Assembly: GCA_041689995.1 (NCBI GenBank)
Contig: JBDNFD010000113.1
Span: forward strand, 1-14,841
Direction of reading: 5' to 3'
Source of the DNA: DASSWG01 sp041689995
GTDB lineage: Bacteria; Bacteroidota; Bacteroidia; Flavobacteriales; Flavobacteriaceae
Length of the DNA: 14,841 bases
Shown: positions 1 through 6,955 of the stretch, in pieces
How positions within the stretch are numbered: position 1 is the stretch's first letter
Layout of the letters: the number at the start of each line of letters is the position of its first letter
Program-made: the position numbers and the translations under genes
The notes under the pieces: generated by a model
Databases searched by the model: none
The model's input: the letters and a program-made list of their open reading frames with translations, nothing else
Told to the model about the DNA's origin: nothing

Positions 1-212
1 AGCAATGCATCGTCTATTCCCGTGGAAAAGGTGGTCCCATCAGAAGTAAACCCCAATAAAAGATGGTGATCGTCGGGTAGCACCGGGTTTATACTTGCCG
101 TGCTTGAGGCCCAAAATCCATTAAAGTCGGTGTACACACCCGTTACTTGCGCATTTGCGGAGCCACCGAGGAGGGCGGAGAGTATAAGAAAAAAAGTAAA
201 ATTCTTTATCAT
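1..212 (-). CDS. Secreted surface protein, N-terminal fragment (runs off window)
   Basis: This is an open frame from an ATG at 210-212 to the window edge, 70 codons, with no stop. The first ~22 residues form a signal peptide: MIKN, then a hydrophobic run (FTFFLILSALLGG), ending SANA before QVTG, a plausible signal peptidase I site. The mature start reads VYTDFNGFWASS, then INPVLPDDHHLLLGFTSDG. Similar openings are known to me from large flavobacterial surface proteins that carry a T9SS sorting domain at the far end, but that end is outside the window. It lies downstream of the large ice-binding-type protein on the same strand, with about 170 bases between them and a promoter-like box at 294-301, so it probably has its own transcript. 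Secretion is well supported; the role is unknown. Confidence 0.75.
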   Translation of the reverse strand, partial: MIKNFTFFLILSALLGGSANAQVTGVYTDFNGFWASSTASINPVLPDDHHLLLGFTSDGTTFSTGIDDAL

Positions 213-293
213 GATCAATGTGTTTTTAAACTACCGTGGTTTTATTTCAGCATTATTCAAAAAGAACATTCGATGTCCATTTCAAATAACCGT

Positions 294-301
294 CAAAGGT
301 A
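294..301 (-). promoter_or_regulatory. Bacteroidota-type -7 promoter element
   Basis: Read on the minus strand the site is TACCTTTG, an exact match to the TAnnTTTG -7 element used by the primary sigma factor of Bacteroidota. It lies about 80 bases upstream of the start at 212, which is a normal leader length. I see no clear TTG-type -33 element at the usual distance, so the assignment rests on the -7 box and its position. Confidence 0.5.
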
Positions 302-384
302 GTAAAATTTCAATTCAGTTTGAAAAAAAAAGCAATTTTATTTTTGCTGTTCATTTTTCTATTTATACCAAAAACCACACACTA

Positions 385-3300
385 CTACTTTATGATCAAT
401 TTTTCTGTAAATTTATTAGCATTCTGTTCGAGTTCCACCACATACACACCAGAGGTTAGATTTGCTATTCCCACTTTCAACTGATTGTCCGCGCCCATTT
501 TTTCTTTTGAAGCATATACTCTTTGCCCCAATATGTTGTACACTGAAATTTCCACCTCTTTCCCTGCAAGTCCAGGTATGGAAACATAGAAATTTCCATC
601 CACCACCGGATTGGGATAAACCGAGAAAGTATCCATTACATTTGCGTCAACAGACAATTCACCCACATTGAAAGTGATTGAAAAACGATCTGGCGCGATG
701 CTTTCAGAAATATTTTGATCTATTTCAAAATCGATCAGCGAAATTCCATTTGGAAGTGCGGTATCGGTATTCAAAAATGCATCGTGCAAATAAGGGGTTA
801 CATTGTTCGCAAAATTTGCGGTTTCTACTTTTAACGTATAAGTATTTGTTCGGTATTGATTGACGAACAGCGGAATAATTTCGCCATCAAGCGGCAAAGC
901 CCGTTTTTCAATCGCCAAATAATTGGTTCCATTGACCGAGCAGAAATTTTCATCCAGGTTCCCCAATTTGGCTGCATCGTTCAACAAAACTTCGTTGCTT
1001 TCACCTTCCGCAAAGGCGAGCAAAACCCCATCAACCACGCTACCGCCGTTGAGATAGGATTGGGCATCATATAATTGTAAATTGATGGTCGCCGCGGTTA
1101 TTTCAGGTTTAAACATGTTGGTGAAATCGCCGTCCACCGCTTTATCGGTTTCCTGGAACAAGATAGCAGCCGTACCCGGTACAGCGGTTGTAACAAAAAA
1201 TGCCTGTCCCGGTTGAAGAAATTGATTGGCTTGGGAATTTGTTACATTTGTAATGCCCCATTCCAAATCTACCGTCACAAAAGATCCGCGCGTACTGGTG
1301 TGTGGATCCCAAACGTAATAGTGATTAGGATTCAAATTATTCGAATTTGCAAGCACATCGTTCATATCCACAATAGCCTGATAGGGATTTCCTAAAAAAT
1401 TGTATGCACCTGCATTTTGGTTCGCATCAACCGATTTATTTCCGACGGCAAGTGTTCCCGTCGAGCGCAAGATGGTGAATGTTGGGTCGGTTTCGTTGTC
1501 GGTCACGTCCACACTTCGATCCCCGCGCACCATTAATCGATAGCATGAACCGGCGACCAATGGAAGTACATCCGTATTGGCGATCGGGCTCCAAATTTGG
1601 CTGGCATTGTCGTAAAGGAACAAGGAAGGATTTCCGGAAGGGGTAAAATCGAGGCCATCCGTTTGATCGGGATTGGTGCCAACTCCAGTGATATGGGTTC
1701 CGTAACCCGGATTAGGATTGTCGGTATAACTTGTTGCGCCTTCTTGCCAGCTGTCATGAATGCTTGTAGTGGTGGTTACCGATGGGGACATAAAACGAAA
1801 AGCGCGCAAGGGCGGAATACAACGTTCCACGGTTACATCCCCATTAACACTTCCACTTATTACCGGTGCGAGAATAGCTGATTTCTCACCGGTACATTTA
1901 AAGGTAAGCACTTTATTGTTGACATTCAACTCGCCGTCAGTGAGGGTTAGCATACCTGTAATATCCAAGTTTCCTCCCAATTTCACTCCAGTGCCCGAAT
2001 TCTCGATACTTAAATTATTTATCGTATTATTCTGAAAAATCCCGTCGGGAATAATTTGCTCAGCCCCGCCTTTAAATAGAACGGTGGCGCCTTCTCCATT
2101 TGCAATTATTTTTCCATTGCCGTTCATGTTCACATTTCCGGTAATGGTGAGTTGTTGGCCGCCGAGGTTCATATTTTCGAATGTACTGTTGTCGATGTTT
2201 TGAACAATGACCTCTTCGACCTCTTCGGTAAGTTCCAATCCATGTGTGACAGAGGTTGCATAGCGCAAATTGAAATTCGCGCCAGGGGCAGGATATTCGC
2301 CAATTCCGTTGTATTCCCAATTTCCGCTATCGTTCCAATTTGAACTTACCGCACCTGTCCAAACCACAAAATCTTTTGTGAAACGTTTCTTGTGGAAGGG
2401 ATCCGTCACGGAAAAGCCAAGTGGGTTCCGCACACCATCGGTACCAGTTGGATTCGCCGAATAATAACTTTCATAACCCTTTACCCACAACACCCAGTTT
2501 GCCATTTCTGAGATGGGGTTGTTGGTGGTAATGATCACAATATTTTTACTACTTCCTTCAAATACAGGATTTGCCGAAATAGAATCCAATAACGTCGCAT
2601 TCGGTTCGATGCCATTTTTGATTTGATAATTACTTGCTAACTCCGCAGAAGTTGCCGTTAAGTCTTGATTGAAAACCGCCCTCAACGTATGTGAATCCAC
2701 CACTTCCAGATCTACAAGATAAGGATATGGGGAAACGATATTTTCCGATCCTTGTAATTCATTAATGACATTCAAATTGTATTTGTTGGAAACCTGAAAG
2801 TTTCCATAAGCGTGCATATCATTTTCAACGATAACATCAATATTTGATGTAATGCTGGCATTCTCAGCGAGAATCAAATTGTAAAAAGTTACTTCGCGAT
2901 TATTGTTTTGGTGGGTAATATCAATATTCCCATTAAGCGTCACAGTACTGGTGCCGGCCTTAAAATCCTGCCCACCGCTGAATTCAATATCCCCTTGAAG
3001 TTCCATGGTTCCGGTACCGCCCCTGAAAATTCCACCAGCAGCAAATGCAGATTCACCCGAAATGGTCAAGTCGCCTTGTTCCAAATAGAACTCCAACTCC
3101 CCACTTCCGTCCAAAAGAAAATTCTCTCCCACATTGATGGTTCCAGAGCCCGCACGAAAAACAGTTGAATTGCCCACCGACATATTCCCGCTAACATCCA
3201 AAGTTGCTTGGTTCAGAAAGAAATCAAAATCTCCAATTGCTGTAAAATCTTCAGAAATAGTTATCGCGCCGGAGGTAATATGGAATTGTTCCGTATCGAA

Positions 3301-4692
3301 CAAAGCCGAGCCATAAACATTCAGACCGGAATTGTTTAAATTTACGATTCCATCGCCGCCATCAACCAAAAAATCGGCGGGGGCAGTTGGCGTTCCTACG
3401 GTAATGTTACCAGATTGTGCGTTGAGATAATTTGTAACCTTCAAGCCGCCCGATGCAACCAAGGAACCGTTTTCAATGGAAATTTGTCCAAGAACATCCA
3501 CATAATTATCAACGGTCACGTTTCCGTTTCCAATATCGAAAGTAATGTCCATTGGGTTGTCACTATTGGACATTGAAAGCGTTTCCATGCTCACTGCTAC
3601 ATCATCTTCCACTTTTACTTCATAAGCACGACCGAAGCCCGTCATCTGTAATTTCTTGAAATTGGTATTGGAAAATATGACCGGATCAGGCTTGGAAGGA
3701 GAAAACAATCCAATCACAGCGGTTTTGTTCATGTTTGGAACACCGTTGTTCCAATTGTCAGAATCCGACCAAACATTGCTAACATTTCCAGTCCATTTGG
3801 TAGTTTGGGCTATTGTTTGATTAATTGTGTTAGAACCTGAAAGAGTTACTGCATCACCCATAGCAAGTAATCTACCATCTATAGTTGAACCAGTATTCAT
3901 AGTAATTGAGGTATAGGCTAAAATATTTCCTTTAAATGTAGTATTGTTGCCTATAGTTGCTGAACTACCCACTTGCCAGGTTATATTTTTAGCCTGAGCA
4001 CCGTTAGCAAGAATAACATTTCCACCAACACCACCAAATGTTGTAATAGCTGAAGCTATCTGGAAAATCCATCTTGCATTCGGATCGCCTTGAGCATCTA
4101 ACGTTAAATCGCCAGCTTGTATAAAAAGAAGAGCTGACTTATAGATACCGGAGTATAGTGTAAGACCTCCTTGGTCACCTGCAATTGTTACTGGCGCAGG
4201 GCTAGAAGCCCCTTCGGCAGCAAGATAAGCAGATAATAGGTCTGATTTTGCTTGAGCTAGCATTATTCCAACTTCAGGAGAATCATCAGAACCATAAATG
4301 GATCCATTTACTACTATTGAAGGAGGAAATCCAGTAATTGAAGCTCGAATACCAGGGTGTATTCCTATATTCGTATTATTAATAGAGCTGGAGGTAGCGG
4401 TTATGGCAGTTCCAGCCAATATTCCAAAGTCGGCAGCCGAATTAAGGTCTATTGCTGGTGGACCTGAAACTACGGCACAGTCAATACTAATTGTATTAAA
4501 AGCAATACAATTAGCTGTAGTGGTTGATCGGCCTGATCCGGTTCTGTAATTAGCATCTATATTCCAATGAACAACACCAGTTCCATTTCCTATAAATGTT
4601 GTATTCTCTAAGTTTGCATTAGTTTCAATTCCATATGAATATCCTATCACTGATAGTAATAATCCACATAGAATAAGAGCAATTCTTTTCAT
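385..4692 (-). CDS. T9SS-exported surface protein with inserted DUF3494 ice-binding-type domain
   Basis: The product has 1435 residues. Residues 1-21 are a signal peptide (MKRIALILCGLLLSVIGYSYG). Residues ~79-292 match the DUF3494 ice-binding fold: AADFGILAG, NIGIHPG, ITGFPPS, then the end motifs VGSSATIGNNTTFKGNILA and TIDGRLLAMGDAVTLSG. Residues 295-347 are nearly identical to the stub encoded at 4697-5008. Residues ~390-620 are Gly/Asn-rich beta repeats, ~655-740 resemble a bacterial Ig-like domain, and a second WTG...WNDSGNW module begins near 777. A common T9SS-cargo module starts near 952 (DVTVERCIPP). Residues 1356-1435 are a type A T9SS sorting domain (SVYPNPV, NILGQRVY, SGVYVVELE, KLIIK end). 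Expected location is the outer surface or medium. Family members bind ice; ice binding, adhesion or both are inferred here. ATG at 4692; two TAG stops in tandem. Confidence 0.88.
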   Translation of the reverse strand: MKRIALILCGLLLSVIGYSYGIETNANLENTTFIGNGTGVVHWNIDANYRTGSGRSTTTANCIAFNTISIDCAVVSGPPAIDLNSAADFGILAGTAITATSSSINNTNIGIHPGIRASITGFPPSIVVNGSIYGSDDSPEVGIMLAQAKSDLLSAYLAAEGASSPAPVTIAGDQGGLTLYSGIYKSALLFIQAGDLTLDAQGDPNARWIFQIASAITTFGGVGGNVILANGAQAKNITWQVGSSATIGNNTTFKGNILAYTSITMNTGSTIDGRLLAMGDAVTLSGSNTINQTIAQTTKWTGNVSNVWSDSDNWNNGVPNMNKTAVIGLFSPSKPDPVIFSNTNFKKLQMTGFGRAYEVKVEDDVAVSMETLSMSNSDNPMDITFDIGNGNVTVDNYVDVLGQISIENGSLVASGGLKVTNYLNAQSGNITVGTPTAPADFLVDGGDGIVNLNNSGLNVYGSALFDTEQFHITSGAITISEDFTAIGDFDFFLNQATLDVSGNMSVGNSTVFRAGSGTINVGENFLLDGSGELEFYLEQGDLTISGESAFAAGGIFRGGTGTMELQGDIEFSGGQDFKAGTSTVTLNGNIDITHQNNNREVTFYNLILAENASITSNIDVIVENDMHAYGNFQVSNKYNLNVINELQGSENIVSPYPYLVDLEVVDSHTLRAVFNQDLTATSAELASNYQIKNGIEPNATLLDSISANPVFEGSSKNIVIITTNNPISEMANWVLWVKGYESYYSANPTGTDGVRNPLGFSVTDPFHKKRFTKDFVVWTGAVSSNWNDSGNWEYNGIGEYPAPGANFNLRYATSVTHGLELTEEVEEVIVQNIDNSTFENMNLGGQQLTITGNVNMNGNGKIIANGEGATVLFKGGAEQIIPDGIFQNNTINNLSIENSGTGVKLGGNLDITGMLTLTDGELNVNNKVLTFKCTGEKSAILAPVISGSVNGDVTVERCIPPLRAFRFMSPSVTTTTSIHDSWQEGATSYTDNPNPGYGTHITGVGTNPDQTDGLDFTPSGNPSLFLYDNASQIWSPIANTDVLPLVAGSCYRLMVRGDRSVDVTDNETDPTFTILRSTGTLAVGNKSVDANQNAGAYNFLGNPYQAIVDMNDVLANSNNLNPNHYYVWDPHTSTRGSFVTVDLEWGITNVTNSQANQFLQPGQAFFVTTAVPGTAAILFQETDKAVDGDFTNMFKPEITAATINLQLYDAQSYLNGGSVVDGVLLAFAEGESNEVLLNDAAKLGNLDENFCSVNGTNYLAIEKRALPLDGEIIPLFVNQYRTNTYTLKVETANFANNVTPYLHDAFLNTDTALPNGISLIDFEIDQNISESIAPDRFSITFNVGELSVDANVMDTFSVYPNPVVDGNFYVSIPGLAGKEVEISVYNILGQRVYASKEKMGADNQLKVGIANLTSGVYVVELEQNANKFTEKLIIK
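3650..3811 (-). repeat. 162-bp direct repeat, internal copy (inside large gene)
   Basis: This block matches 4782-4943 base for base at a fixed offset of 1132, except at 3707 (paired with 4839) and 3758 (paired with 4890). It encodes AQTTKWTGNVSN to SNTNFKK, residues 295-347 of the large protein. The match stops sharply at both ends. Both mismatches change the protein (L329 versus W57 of the stub, D312 versus G40). Confidence 0.95.
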
Positions 4693-4781
4693 AACGTTAT
4701 CGTTTTAAAATTAAATCAGTAATTCTGTTTTTTAATAAATAATCCAATAGGTATAATCGCTTAAGACGCACAAATTCCGAG
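3812..4781 (-). other. Inserted segment carrying signal peptide and DUF3494 domain
   Basis: These 970 bases lie between the two direct repeats and have no second copy in the window. Read on the minus strand, they hold ~89 bases of apparent leader DNA (4693-4781), then the first 294 codons of the large gene: its own signal peptide, a ~57-residue lead and the complete DUF3494 domain. The right border falls where the repeat copy begins its AQTTKW sequence, which is the signal-peptidase junction of the stub. The segment looks A+T-richer than much of the flanking gene by eye. Insertion is inferred from the duplicated flanks; no transposase or terminal inverted repeat is visible. Confidence 0.75.
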
Positions 4782-5008
4782 AATTTCTTGAAATTGGTAT
4801 TGGAAAATATGACCGGATCAGGCTTGGAAGGAGAAAACCATCCAATCACAGCGGTTTTGTTCATGTTTGGAACACCGTTGTTCCAATTGCCAGAATCCGA
4901 CCAAACATTGCTAACATTTCCAGTCCATTTGGTAGTTTGGGCTGAGAGCGTCGCAACGCCACCAAAAAATAAAATTGCCACTAAAATAAAAAAAGTAACT
5001 TTCTTCAT
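4697..5008 (-). CDS. Secreted stub: displaced 5' end of the large surface protein gene
   Basis: The product has 103 residues. Residues 1-22 are a signal peptide (MKKVTFFILVAILFFGGVATLS), with a likely cut after LSA before QTTKW. Residues 23-75 repeat residues 295-347 of the large protein with only G40/D and W57/L changed. Residues 76-103 (FSEFVRLKRL onward) match nothing there and are translated from leader DNA of the inserted segment. The protein has no T9SS domain, so if made it would be exported to the periplasm and probably not anchored. It is best read as the original start of the large gene, cut off by insertion, rather than a functional small gene. The TAA stop ends 4 bases before the ATG at 4692, so its promoter and translation may feed the large gene. 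Confidence 0.7.
   Translation of the reverse strand: MKKVTFFILVAILFFGGVATLSAQTTKWTGNVSNVWSDSGNWNNGVPNMNKTAVIGWFSPSKPDPVIFSNTNFKKFSEFVRLKRLYLLDYLLKNRITDLILKR
4782..4943 (-). repeat. 162-bp direct repeat, upstream copy (inside stub gene)
   Basis: This is the second copy of the block at 3650-3811 (160 of 162 bases identical). It encodes residues 23-75 of the stub in the same relative frame, starting at the signal-peptide cleavage site. It is followed in transcription order by unrelated sequence (minus strand CTCGGAATTTGTGCG). Confidence 0.95.
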
Positions 5009-5097
5009 GACGTCTTGTATTTTTTATATATTGCATCTTCAAATACGATCTTGGAATTCCATTCTTCTTTCAATTCTGTCAATCTGTAAAACGTCCG

Positions 5098-5105
5098 CAA
5101 AATTA
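5098..5105 (-). promoter_or_regulatory. -7 promoter element for the stub / large surface protein
   Basis: Minus-strand sequence TAATTTTG fits TAnnTTTG exactly and lies ~90 bases upstream of the ATG at 5008. It would drive the stub and, through the 4-base gap, the large surface protein. No convincing -33 element was found at 17-23 bases, so confidence is moderate. Confidence 0.45.
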
Positions 5106-5222
5106 CCTTAAGCCAATTTTATAAGTAACTACCCGTTGGGGTGATTTTTTGTAATACGGAAAGTGGCTTGCGTAAAAAACAAATTCAACAAAAAGAAAGG
5201 ACTTTCAGCAAAAGGGAAATTG

Positions 5223-5230
5223 TACCTTTA
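5223..5230 (+). promoter_or_regulatory. Possible -7 element for the Fic gene
   Basis: TACCTTTA differs from TAnnTTTG only in its last base. It ends 24 bases before the chosen ATG at 5255, giving a short leader. A TTTC lies 17 bases upstream where the -33 element is expected, which is a weak match. A G-rich patch (GGCGG at 5246-5250) just before the start could aid ribosome binding. Confidence 0.35.
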
Positions 5231-5254
5231 AGGAAACTATGTAGCGGCGGAAAA

Positions 5255-6034
5255 ATGAATTTCAAGATATTGACATCCAAACTGCTTGAAGAATACACTC
5301 TTGCTGTGCGGGAATCACCGTTGGAAAAACTGGGCAATATCAAAAAGATCAATATTCCGGTCGATTATTTTCAGTTTTACAAGTCGGTATCTTCGGTCTA
5401 TTCCTCAAAAATAGAAGGTGAAAACATTGAGTTTGATAGCTTTTTTAAGCACAAATTCTTAGAAATAAAATTCAAACCAGATTATACCGGGAGAGCTGAT
5501 GATTTATATGCAGCCTACGATTTTATAGACAACCATCCCATCAGTCTTAAAAATATTCAACAAGCACATTCAATACTAACCTCCAATATCTTACCCAAAA
5601 GTCAACAAGGATTAATACGGACAAATCCGATGTTCGTAATAAACAGTGATGATCAAATTGATTATGTAGCAGCTGATCCAGAAATTGTTAAAACAGAAAT
5701 TGAAAAACTATTTCACGACATTGAATTGCTCCATAATGCTGAATTGAGCCCATTTGGAATTTTCTATTATGCCGCTCAAATTCATTTGGTCTTTGTGAAA
5801 ATCCATCTTTTTCAAGATGGAAACGGAAGAGCTGCAAGATTACTTGAAAAATGGTTTTTGATTTCAACAATTGGACAAAAAGCTGCCGCTGTACAGTTGG
5901 AAAAAAATTATTATAAAAATCTTAAGGACTATTACTTGAATATTCAAAAATTAGGACTTGAATATGAAAAACTGAATTATGGAAAAAGCTTGGATTTTCT
6001 ATTGATGACGGTCAATGGAATAGAAACAGAATAA
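5255..6034 (+). CDS. Fic family protein, probable AMP-transferase, class II
   Basis: The product has 259 residues. The Fic active-site motif is at residues 184-195, HLFQDGNGRAAR, with catalytic H184, the D188-G-N-G-R192 anion loop and R195. Most family members have HPF; here the second residue is Leu. An N-terminal inhibitory motif [S/T]xxxE[G/N] is present as SSKIEG (S50, E54, G55), which places it with the self-inhibited class II Fic proteins, whose Glu blocks ATP binding until released. Family members transfer AMP from ATP to protein side chains; the target is unknown. The frame stays open back to a GTG at 5141, but that extension is low-complexity and has no Fic similarity, so I chose ATG 5255. 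It stands alone on the plus strand between divergent and convergent neighbours. No separate antitoxin gene is beside it, consistent with the built-in inhibitor. Confidence 0.9.
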   Translation: MNFKILTSKLLEEYTLAVRESPLEKLGNIKKINIPVDYFQFYKSVSSVYSSKIEGENIEFDSFFKHKFLEIKFKPDYTGRADDLYAAYDFIDNHPISLKNIQQAHSILTSNILPKSQQGLIRTNPMFVINSDDQIDYVAADPEIVKTEIEKLFHDIELLHNAELSPFGIFYYAAQIHLVFVKIHLFQDGNGRAARLLEKWFLISTIGQKAAAVQLEKNYYKNLKDYYLNIQKLGLEYEKLNYGKSLDFLLMTVNGIETE

Positions 6035-6114
6035 AAACAGCTTGGGAAATGTTCAAAATATATCAGCTATCGCCAGGGGTTTGAAGTTAGAAAAAGGATG
6101 ATGAATCACCGCTT

Positions 6115-6729
6115 TTAATTCACCACTTTCTTGTAAAGATTGAAGAGTTCCGTTCTACTGTTCACCTGGAGTTTCCCGTAGATATTTTTGATATGGAATT
6201 TCACGGTGTTGGAACTAATTTGCAAACGTTTGGCCACTTGTTTGTTGGTGCGGCCTTCCTGAATATATTTCAAAACCTCCGTTTCGCGTTCTGTCAAAGT
6301 AGAAGTTGATACAGAAGGTTTGAAATAATCGATCACTTTTTTGGCGAGAAAAGGACTAATCGCAGCGCCTCCCTTCAAAACGTCCAACAAACTCTTTTTG
6401 ATAATTGGCAAAGGCGTATCTTTCAATAAATAACCCGAAGCGCCAGCTTGCAAAGCCTGAAAAATATTTTCTTCATTCTCCAAAACCGTGAACATTACAA
6501 TGTGCAAATTCGGGTTCTTTTGTTTGAGCAACCACGTGATTTCCATGCCGGATTTTCCGGGAAGGACAATATCGCAGAGTATAATATCCAAATCCCCGAT
6601 TTTTTGCATCGGGATTTGCGCGGCACTTTCCACAGCAAAGCACAAATCGAATTCCTTCTGACCGGAAAAATAGAGGGACAACATTTCGCGAATGCCCTTC
6701 GTATCTTCAATTATGCCCAATTGTATCAT
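6115..6729 (-). CDS. NarL/LuxR-type response regulator (second of pair)
   Basis: The product has 204 residues. It has an N-terminal receiver with acidic pair E8-D9, phosphoacceptor D53 (LCDIVLPGKSG), T81 and K103 (GYLLKDTPL), and a C-terminal GerE/LuxR helix-turn-helix at ~144-200 (LTERETEVL, TNKQVAKRL, TVKFHIKNIYGKL). It should be a DNA-binding regulator phosphorylated by a histidine kinase, most likely the one encoded just upstream at 6956-9934. About half of its residues match the regulator at 10011-10643, but the DNA-recognition helices differ (SSNTVKFHIKNIY versus SMETIKSHVRRIY), so targets probably differ. The start is ATG 6729: a TTG at 6756 would add nine residues, but the alignment to the paralogue favours the ATG. 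The gap from the kinase is 226 bases and holds inverted repeats. A run of nine A lies 16-24 bases upstream of the start. Confidence 0.92.
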   Translation of the reverse strand: MIQLGIIEDTKGIREMLSLYFSGQKEFDLCFAVESAAQIPMQKIGDLDIILCDIVLPGKSGMEITWLLKQKNPNLHIVMFTVLENEENIFQALQAGASGYLLKDTPLPIIKKSLLDVLKGGAAISPFLAKKVIDYFKPSVSTSTLTERETEVLKYIQEGRTNKQVAKRLQISSNTVKFHIKNIYGKLQVNSRTELFNLYKKVVN

Positions 6730-6857
6730 ACTTGCAAGAAACGATTTTTTTTTCAAATCACCTATTAAGATTTTGGCAACTAATCTGTATATAAATGTTT
6801 GTTTTACAATTGATAAATAAAAGCCAAGAACACCTATCCCGCAAGATCTATTTTTTG

Positions 6858-6929
6858 ACCTTGTAGGTTTAGTTTACAGCTAAGAAATATACCTACAAGG
6901 TTTTTGAAACCTTGCAGGATACAAGGTTT
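6858..6929. repeat. Cluster of overlapping inverted repeats (ACCTTGTAGGT family)
   Basis: ACCTTGTAGGT at 6858-6868 and ACCTACAAGGT at 6891-6901 form a perfect 11-base stem with a 22-base loop. CAAGGTTT at 6896-6903 can instead pair with AAACCTTG at 6907-6914 (3-base loop), and that arm can also pair with CAAGGTTT at 6922-6929 (7-base loop). The hairpins are mutually exclusive. Similar CCTTG(T/C)AGG repeats are, from general knowledge, common between genes in flavobacteria. None is followed by a convincing T run on the minus strand, so I call it a repeat rather than a terminator. Confidence 0.75.
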
Positions 6930-6955
6930 TGTCACCTATTTTGATTGGTTCAACT

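Noticed and set aside
385..4692. Many plus-strand open frames opposite the large surface gene (for example 1597-1881, 4298-4549)
   Set aside because: They are antisense shadows of a clear coding frame with domains along its length, and none shows a recognisable protein pattern.
3650..4943. The 162-base repeats as target-site duplications of an insertion sequence
   Set aside because: Transposon target duplications are usually 2-14 bases, and the insert has no transposase frame or terminal inverted repeats.
5141..5254. Upstream extension of the Fic frame to a GTG start (38 extra residues)
   Set aside because: The extension is low-complexity and Lys-rich, has no Fic similarity, and contains a likely promoter box; ATG 5255 gives a normal Fic N-terminus.
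6730..6756. TTG start adding nine residues to the second response regulator
   Set aside because: Alignment of the protein and of the leader motif with the paralogue places the start at ATG 6729; the extra codons read through a nine-A run.
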